Assembly (NCBI GenBank): GCA_041740935.1
Contig: JBGSLA010000020.1
Location: 1-30,529, forward strand
Reading direction: 5' to 3'
DNA length: 30,529 bases
From: JBGSLA01 sp041740935
GTDB lineage: Bacteria; Desulfobacterota; Desulfobaccia; Desulfobaccales; 0-14-0-80-60-11
This document shows positions 24,709 to 30,529 of this stretch, one piece after another (the first letter of the stretch is position 1; each line of letters begins with the position of its first letter). Position numbers and translations under genes: made by a program. Below the pieces are notes generated by a model that worked only from the letters and a program-made list of their open reading frames with translations, was not told where the DNA came from and ran no database searches.

Positions 24709-24939
24709 GCAAAAAAATTGCCGCAGACCCAGGGGCAAACGTTATGAACGAGATATCAACCAGTTAATCTTCCTAAAGAAGGTGCGGAGTCGAGTAGCGC
24801 GGGGGAGTCTCACCCCCACGCCCTCCCAGGTAGGGTCGAGGGCTGGCGCGCCTACGGTAGGGTCCGGTGGCTCATCCAAAGCTTTCGCCCTGGGCCTCAG
24901 TCCGGCTCCCCTGGTAACGTTTCCAGCCCCCGCCACGTC

Positions 24940-24973
24940 AAACCCGGCGTACGGTTTTCCCGTACCGGGCTTT
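24940..24973 (-). ncRNA. Group II intron domain V
   Basis: It has exactly 34 nucleotides, the canonical size. On the minus strand it opens AAAGCCCGG and closes CCGGGTTT, containing the AGC catalytic triad with a G-U pair. A second stem TACGG/CCGTA is capped by an A-rich loop, and a two-base CG bulge lies at the expected place. Confidence 0.85.
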
Positions 24974-25004
24974 CCTGCTAACTTCTCCTGGAGGGTTATG
25001 AAGC

Positions 25005-26309
25005 CTATCGCACTGGCAGTGCTTTCAGGCCACGGTAGTGTTGGACCCTGTAGTCTTTGAATAATCCCAGGGTCTTGTAAAACCAGGCCCTACTCCACCT
25101 ATCCCAGCCGAAGCCAGGCCGTTTCCGGGCACGCATCAAGTGTCTGCGAATCTTCTTCTCCACCCAATCCTTGATATAACCAAAGCATCGGCTGGAGCTG
25201 CCGATCCGAAAATAATTCACCCAGCCTCGCAGGATTGGATTGATCAGGTATATGACCCGATCCACCGCCTGCGAAGTGTGACGACGAAAAACCTCCTTGA
25301 GTTTGCGAAGCAGGGCCGTCCGGGCTTTCATCTTCGGGGTGACCCTCACTCCCCATTTCCCGCGGCGGGTTTTAGACCGCCTGAAGTCAAACCCAAGAAA
25401 GCTAAAGGTCTCACCCTGGGCGAGATCGACTATCCGGGTCTTTTCTGGGTTTACCTGTACATCAAGCTTTCCCAGTTCTTCCAGGAGCCTTTCATATGCC
25501 GCCTTGACAAGCCAATCCCATCTCCGAAAGCCGTCTACGAGGATAACCAGGTCATCAGCATACCGGACATAGTCAAGGTACTCATATTTGCCTCGGCGAG
25601 TGACTTCCTTGGCCCGCTCCAGCATTTTATCCACCTCGTTGAGATAGATATTACTGAGCAAGGGCGAGATCACCCCTCCTTGGGGAACCCCACGCTTTCC
25701 GCCAGCTTTCAGAATAAGCTTCAGCAGCGCCATCACCCGCACATCGTTCACGCGTTCGGCCACCTTCTTGAGAAGTAGGTCATGCCGAACATGATCAAAG
25801 TAGGCCTTGAGGTCCACATCGATGACTTGGGTTTTGTTTCTCACCACTGCCTCGGCTACCAGGTTGACTGCCGCCTGGGCAGTCCGCTTGGGTCGATATC
25901 CATACGACCCTACCTGGAAGTCCGCTTCAAAGATCGGCTCTAAGATCAGCTTGAGTGCCCCCTGGACTACCCGGTCTCGGATTGTGGGTATTCCCAGGGT
26001 CCTAACTTTACCTTTATCCTTGGGAATATCCCTCCGACGATTCCGCATCGGTCGATACGTGCCGGAGACCAGTTCACGATGAATGCCTTCAAGAAAGGCT
26101 TCCAGGCCTGATGCTTCGATGGCGTCAAACGTCACACCGTCAATCCCCGGTGCCCCGTTATTCCTCTTGGCCATCTTGTAGGCTTCCCGAAGCGTTTCCA
26201 TCTTGCCGACGTGAACGTACAATCCCCAAAACCGCCAGGTCTTGTCGGCCTTCGCCTTCAGGTAAATCTTCCTCCTCAGGTCTTGCAAACTGATGGGCGC
26301 CTTTATCAT
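25005..26309 (-). CDS. ltrA: Group II intron reverse transcriptase/maturase
   Basis: The protein has 434 residues. The reverse transcriptase domain covers about 35-305: NNGAPGIDGVTFDAIE, RTLGIPTIRDRVVQGALKLI, GSYGYRPKRTAQAA, VIDVDLKAYFDHVRHDLLL, GVPQGGVISPLLSNIYLNEV (209-212 PQGG) and YVRYADDLVIL with the catalytic YADD at 250-253. The maturase (X) domain follows, with INPILRGWVNYFRIGSSSRC at about 356-375. No HNH endonuclease domain is present after it, so retrohoming would use a nick or replication fork rather than second-strand cleavage. The frame is intact, so the intron may be mobile or self-splicing now. AAGGG and GGGAGG precede the ATG. Confidence 0.95.
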   Translation of the reverse strand: MIKAPISLQDLRRKIYLKAKADKTWRFWGLYVHVGKMETLREAYKMAKRNNGAPGIDGVTFDAIEASGLEAFLEGIHRELVSGTYRPMRNRRRDIPKDKGKVRTLGIPTIRDRVVQGALKLILEPIFEADFQVGSYGYRPKRTAQAAVNLVAEAVVRNKTQVIDVDLKAYFDHVRHDLLLKKVAERVNDVRVMALLKLILKAGGKRGVPQGGVISPLLSNIYLNEVDKMLERAKEVTRRGKYEYLDYVRYADDLVILVDGFRRWDWLVKAAYERLLEELGKLDVQVNPEKTRIVDLAQGETFSFLGFDFRRSKTRRGKWGVRVTPKMKARTALLRKLKEVFRRHTSQAVDRVIYLINPILRGWVNYFRIGSSSRCFGYIKDWVEKKIRRHLMRARKRPGFGWDRWSRAWFYKTLGLFKDYRVQHYRGLKALPVR

Positions 26310-26959
26310 TTCGCCCTTGCCTCCCGTGTTGTCGGAAGATCGTTAGCACTAGGGCTCCTTCGCTCCCCGGTCATTACCCGGTTCATCGCTACTGCGAACC
26401 CATCCGCCACCCTCTCGTCTTCGGCCAACTTCCCGGGGTCACCGGTTATATGGCCTACCTTGCTCCGCCAATTTCTTGGCGGGACGAGGAGGGTTTCTCC
26501 AGTTGCTCGGCATGTCCTTGCCACCGTGCTGTCGCTATCACCCCGCCAGAGTGAAATGCCGCTGCAGCCAGGCTGCGGCACTTCATGCTGCCTTCGCCCT
26601 ATGATCGGGGGCTCGGCCTCCGGGGCTATACATTTTCGGGGCCACCTCTGCGTTCACTTCCGTTACGGCCCGGTGACTCGCTCACCATCCCATGGATGGC
26701 TTTGTCGATGGGCTTCAAGTACTCGGTTTCCCTCCTACCTGCCATCCAAGCTACAGGGTCTCTGGCTCTTACCCTGGCAAGACTAACTCTTGCTGAACAT
26801 GCCAGCCTTACCTGGACACACGATCATATCTGGAATTTTTCCGGGTGAGTGGATAATTGTCGAACATGGCAAGTTAACTTGAATTTTTATTTTTCAGCGA
26901 AATTTGTGCTATCGTGCCTCTACGAGCGGAAAGTTCAGTGACATTTACGGAGGAAAATA

Positions 26960-27946
26960 ATGAACTACCCCCTGGAGAACCTAACACCTGAAAAGTTTCA
27001 GCAATTTGCCCAGGCTTTACTCACGAAAGAGTTTCCAAACGTTCAGTGTTTTCCAGTGGCACAACCAGATGGCGGCAGAGATGCGATGCAAATGCGTTTC
27101 TACGAGGGAAGAGCAAGTTTCGTCATGTTCCAGGTGAAATTCGTGCGTACGCCAGAATCAAACCATGAACCTCATAAGTGGCTACTGTCCATCATCGAAA
27201 ACGAAGCGCCCAAGGTGAAAAAGCAGCTTCGAGAAGGTGTGAAGCAATATGTCTTAATTACAAATGTGAGTGGTACTGCGCATCCTGATTCAGGATCGAT
27301 TGACATAGCCAACAAAACTCTCACACAAGCACTAGGAATCCCTTCGGTTTGCTGGTGGCGAGATGATTTATGCCGGCGGCTGGATAGCTCATGGGACTTA
27401 AAGTGGGCATACCCAGAATTGATGACAGGTCCTGACCTGATACGTTACGTCATCGAGAACGGCCTCTCTGAGGCCAAAGAAAGGCGGGCGAACGCCGTGC
27501 GCGCCTTCATAAAGGACCAGTACTCCATTGATAAAGAAGTGAAGTTTAAGCAGATTGAACTGCAAAACCAGCTTTTGGATCTTTTTGTTGATGTCCCAAT
27601 CGGAGGAATGGTTACAAGGGGACCCCGTGGCTATTATCGAGCCCGGGTTGGAAGTATAGAGGAAAGCCAAATATTCTATGAGACTTCCGAGGAAGTGAAC
27701 ATTTCAAATTCTGCCTCCCCGCACGATCTCGAATATGTAATGCCACATGGAAGGGTTGCAAGGTATCGTTTCCCCGGAATGAAGGCGATGGGAGCAGGAC
27801 ATTTCTTGCTTCAACCAAATTTATGGGATCTTGAGTTATCTCGTGTGGTGCTGGAGGGCGCTCCTGGTCATGGGAAATCTACCATAGTGCAGTATGTTTG
27901 CCAAGTCCATCGCATGAGACTTCTTGAAATTCAAGAAAAAATTTAG
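26960..27946 (+). CDS. Mrr-like nuclease and NACHT Walker A: N-terminal piece before an in-frame TAG
   Basis: The piece has 328 residues; GGAGG at 26949-26953 sets the ATG. Residues 1-130 form a restriction-endonuclease-like (Mrr type, PD-(D/E)xK) domain: LENLTPEKFQQFAQALLTKE, then D37-G-G-R-D41 and Q58-V-K60 in FVMFQVKF, the metal-binding D and QxK pattern. Residues about 170-290 are a linker. VVLEGAPGHGKSTIVQYV at 297-314 is a Walker A (P-loop) opening a NACHT NTPase. The frame is then cut by TAG at 27944. As part of the full protein it would be the DNA-cutting effector of a NACHT immune sensor; as a free piece it holds the nuclease but no working ATPase. GC content is visibly lower than in the region left of the intron, suggesting an acquired defence island. 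Confidence 0.8.
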   Translation: MNYPLENLTPEKFQQFAQALLTKEFPNVQCFPVAQPDGGRDAMQMRFYEGRASFVMFQVKFVRTPESNHEPHKWLLSIIENEAPKVKKQLREGVKQYVLITNVSGTAHPDSGSIDIANKTLTQALGIPSVCWWRDDLCRRLDSSWDLKWAYPELMTGPDLIRYVIENGLSEAKERRANAVRAFIKDQYSIDKEVKFKQIELQNQLLDLFVDVPIGGMVTRGPRGYYRARVGSIEESQIFYETSEEVNISNSASPHDLEYVMPHGRVARYRFPGMKAMGAGHFLLQPNLWDLELSRVVLEGAPGHGKSTIVQYVCQVHRMRLLEIQEKI

Positions 27947-30529
27947 CGACTTCCTGATTTACACAAGACTGCTCCTTTGTGCTTGCCCATCAAAGCTGAT
28001 CTCCGAGACCTAGCAAGTTGGCTAGCGAGGAGAAACCCATTTACCCCAGAAGGCGGGGAAATTCCACCCGATGAGTGGATAAAATCTCTGGAAGGATTTG
28101 TTGCTGCATTGATCAGATACAAGTCTGGCGGAAGCCGGTTTGACGTAACGGATTTGCAGGCAGTCGCTAAACTAAGTGCGATATTGCTTGTGTTTGATGG
28201 TCTAGATGAGGTGGCCGATATTGACCGTAGGAGAGAGGTTGTTGATGAGATCGTCAAAGGAGTCGATCGATTAGAGGCCAACGCTGCGTCGCTGCAAGTT
28301 GTCGTTACTAGCAGACCTGCAGCTTTCGCTAATTCCCCAGGCTTGCCGGAAGATAAATTCAAATATCTCGAACTTGATGACCTGAGCCCTGAATTGATTA
28401 ATCAGTACGCAGAGAAATGGTTGAAAGCACGACGACTCCGCGAGCGCGAGAGCACTGAAGTGAAGAAGATTCTAAAAGAAAAACTCACACAACCTCACCT
28501 AAGAGATTTGGCAAGAAACCCCATGCAATTAGCAATTTTGCTCAGCCTAATCCACACCCGAGGGAGTTCGCTTCCGGACAAACGGACAGCCCTTTATGAT
28601 AGCTATATTGAGCTTTTCTTCAATCGAGAGGCTGAGAAAAGCATCATAGTACGAGATCATCGCGAATTACTGATAGACATTCACAGATACTTAGCTTGGC
28701 TGCTTCATACCGAAGTGGAACTTGGGAACGAGAGGGGACCGGGGAACAGAAGTGGCGCAATTGCTGCCGACCGGCTTACAAAGGTGCTTAAGGAATACTT
28801 GGAGAATGAGGGACATAATCCTAGCCTAGCGCAGACACTCTTCACAGGAATGGTGGAAAGGGTCGTTGCGCTTGTATCGCGTGTTCAGGGCACGTACGAG
28901 TTTGAAGTCCAACCATTGCGAGAATACTTTGCGGCTCGGTATCTATATGAAACTGCGCCGTACTCCCCTCCGGGAACCGAAAAGCGTGGCACGAAGCCAG
29001 ACAGATTCGACGCTATTGCGAGAAATTTCTACTGGCTTAATGTGACTCGGTTCTACGCCGGCTGTTACAGTAAGGGGGAGCTGGCGTCACTAATCGATCG
29101 GCTTCAAGAGCTCACAAAAGACCCTAATTACGGCTTAACTATCCATCCGCGAATCTTGGGTGCGATTCTCCTTTCCGACTGGGTCTTCTCTCAGCATCCA
29201 AAATCGGTGACCGAAGTCGTAAACTTGATGCTGGATGGGATAGGTCTCCGGTTTGTGCTGACTTCTAATAGTCGTAGAGTAGAACGCTCCACTCCCCTTG
29301 TGCTCCCCAAAGGCTGCGGCAAACAAGAACTTCTCGATCGGTGCTTATCCTTGCTGCGTCAGAAGCCTCCTTTGGACTATGCTCGCGATGTTATCGACCT
29401 TTTGAAGGCCAACGTTTCGTCTGCCGAGATTCTTCCATTTTGGTTGGAACGTACTCTGGCTGTTCACTCTGGCGCACGAACAAATTGGCTCGAATACGGC
29501 CTTCAGCTCGGATGCCTTCCGAACGTGCCCAGGGAACAATTGGAGGAGGTTCTTTCAGATCAACCGCTAAAAAGCGACAGGATAAACCTTCTGTTTCGGG
29601 CAAAGCGGTTCGATTTTCTGGAGTATAGTGAAGCTCTGTTCTCTACTGCTGTGAAGAGTATCCTGAATGGGGATACACAGACCAACTATAGCTCGCGCAC
29701 ACAGGGGACACTTGATTTGCTCGCGCGCAGTTTAGACGTAGACCGGTATGCAATCACTTTCAAGTTCCCTTATGAAAATCCGTTGTCTGCTACTTGGAGG
29801 CATGCCGACCCCCATACCTTTTCTAAACTTCGCGAAACATTCGACCAAATACTGCCGTACCCTGACGTCCCAAAGTGTTCTCATTTTCTCAAGATTGCCC
29901 AGGAGCAATCGAACCAGAATGCATCTTTTTGGGCCTCAGACTTGTCACCATGGGACACTATTGTCGAAGAGGGTCGAGGATTGTGGGGCAATCAATGGGC
30001 TTTCTATCACATAGCTAATGTGGCCAGCGGGATAAAGTCATCAACTGAGACCTGGACAGACTGCCCAGACCTCTTTGACGACATAAAACCTCTCTGTAGG
30101 CGGTCGCGATACGCTCGTCTTCGAGCTGGCACAACTGCCTGGTGGCCGAAGCATTTTCAAGCAGCTCAGACTACCATACAAAAACTTCACATCAGCCAAG
30201 TTTGGTTAACTTGGGCCAGCGAAAACACCATTATACAGTCTCTTGAACAATTCAATTCCTTAATGGCTGGGCTTGAGAATGATGATTGGGCTCGCCTCTT
30301 TGACTCCGTCGAACGTGGCATAGCCCTCACCATAGGGCATTTAGGTGGTAGGATGATTGAACTCAATTTGTCACATCTGCCAATGTCGATTTCGCCGCGA
30401 ACCTGTGCTGCCCTCGGGCTTAGAACAAGACCGATAAGCCAAGAAGCGCTGTATCGCAAATATTTGACTGAATACGATGGGGATGATCTGCGAATTTTAC
30501 AATTTTGCCAAAAAGTTGTAGTAAGGCTC
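27947..30529 (+). pseudogene. NACHT NTPase, C-terminal continuation in the same frame (runs off right edge)
   Basis: There are 861 codons with no stop, in the same frame as the upstream piece. It resumes RLPDLHKTAPLCLPIKADLR, then carries Walker B ILLVFDGLDEVADIDRR (Asp at codon 413 counted from 26960), the NACHT sensor VVVTSRPAAF near 450, and the helical/winged-helix part (HLRDLARNPMQLAILLSLIH, then YDSYIELFFNREAEKS). A further roughly 560 residues of helical sensor region follow, ending LQFCQKVVVRL at the window edge. Established knowledge: bacterial NACHT (NLR-like) proteins of this layout can defend against phage, the sensor recognising a phage product. No start codon with an RBS follows the TAG, so separate translation is unlikely. 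It is either a nonsense-disrupted gene, a sequencing error or readthrough; calling it a pseudogene is provisional. Confidence 0.6.

Larger units (their letters stand above)
24783..26821 (-). mobile_element. Group II intron
   Basis: The element reads on the minus strand. Its 5' end is placed at 26821, where GTGTGTCC matches the GUGYG start consensus, followed by about 500 bases of structured RNA before the maturase ORF, then domain V at 24940-24973. The 3' end is less sure: the last bases appear to be CTACTCGACTCCGCAC, ending about 24783. Basal domain VI pairing is suggested by GCGGGGG against CCCCCGC, but the space between holds about 120 extra bases. The intron sits in intergenic DNA between a lipoprotein gene and the nuclease-NACHT frame, on the opposite strand to both. 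Exon-binding sites were not resolved. Confidence 0.75.

Noticed and set aside
24025..24773. CAGTTAATCTT shared by 24032 and 24763 regions as an attachment-site duplication
   Set aside because: Only 11 bases, no integrase, and the enclosed DNA includes ordinary host genes and repeats.
26864..26882. TGGCAAGTTAACTTGA upstream of the nuclease-NACHT gene as a sigma-54 promoter
   Set aside because: Spacing is right but the invariant GC of the -12 element reads GA, so it fails the key requirement.

Overview
The window most resembles a Desulfobacterota (deltaproteobacterial) chromosome. This is an inference from family content; there is no rRNA or tRNA here to fix it. The signs are a high-GC backbone, an in-frame UGA selenocysteine codon in a NAD-type formate dehydrogenase, exosortase-style (PEP-CTERM-like) C-terminal tails, an XXXCH/amphi-Trp-like protein, a simple fliC-fliD-fliS cluster, and intergenic spaces full of hairpin repeats.

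Layout. 1-471 is the N-terminal part of a lipoprotein gene running off the left edge. 1170-6704 is a formate/molybdenum region: a CMD-family protein lacking the usual Cys pair, a one-domain ModE-type regulator reading leftward, and diverging from it fdhA (Sec at codon 353, with a bacterial SECIS hairpin whose apical loop is GGTCT) overlapping fdhB (fused NuoE-NuoF). Together the two subunits would couple formate oxidation to NAD(P)+. 6705-7337 is repeat-rich. 7338-10658 holds a small HExxH protein, two convergent exported proteins with exosortase-like tails (one an IdeS/C66-like cysteine protease preceded by a near-consensus sigma-54 promoter), and a small secreted protein of unknown function. 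11183-14973 holds an alkaline phosphatase lipoprotein, an XXXCH-like protein and a DHH phosphoesterase. 15152-18715 is the flagellar filament cluster: a sigma-28 promoter, fliC, a terminator, fliD and fliS. 19220-20053 is an AT-rich L,D-transpeptidase that looks acquired. 20207-23070 is a leftward MFS-SDR pair. 23219-24497 holds a secreted cyclophilin and a coiled-coil lipoprotein.

From about 24780 the character changes. A group II intron (maturase ORF, domain V, GTGTG 5' end) lies on the minus strand. It is followed on the plus strand by a lower-GC reading frame of at least 1190 codons: an Mrr-like PD-(D/E)xK nuclease fused to a NACHT NTPase, the architecture of bacterial NLR-like antiphage proteins. 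A single in-frame TAG lies between Walker A and Walker B, and the frame stays open to the right edge.

Two intergenic systems recur across the window. The first is hairpin repeats with GTAG/CTAC termini (REP/BIME-like) whose arms differ between copies but stay complementary. The second is a set of short tandem arrays, all of 7-bp period but built from different words. I see no CRISPR array, transposase, exosortase gene, Sec-insertion gene or tRNA.
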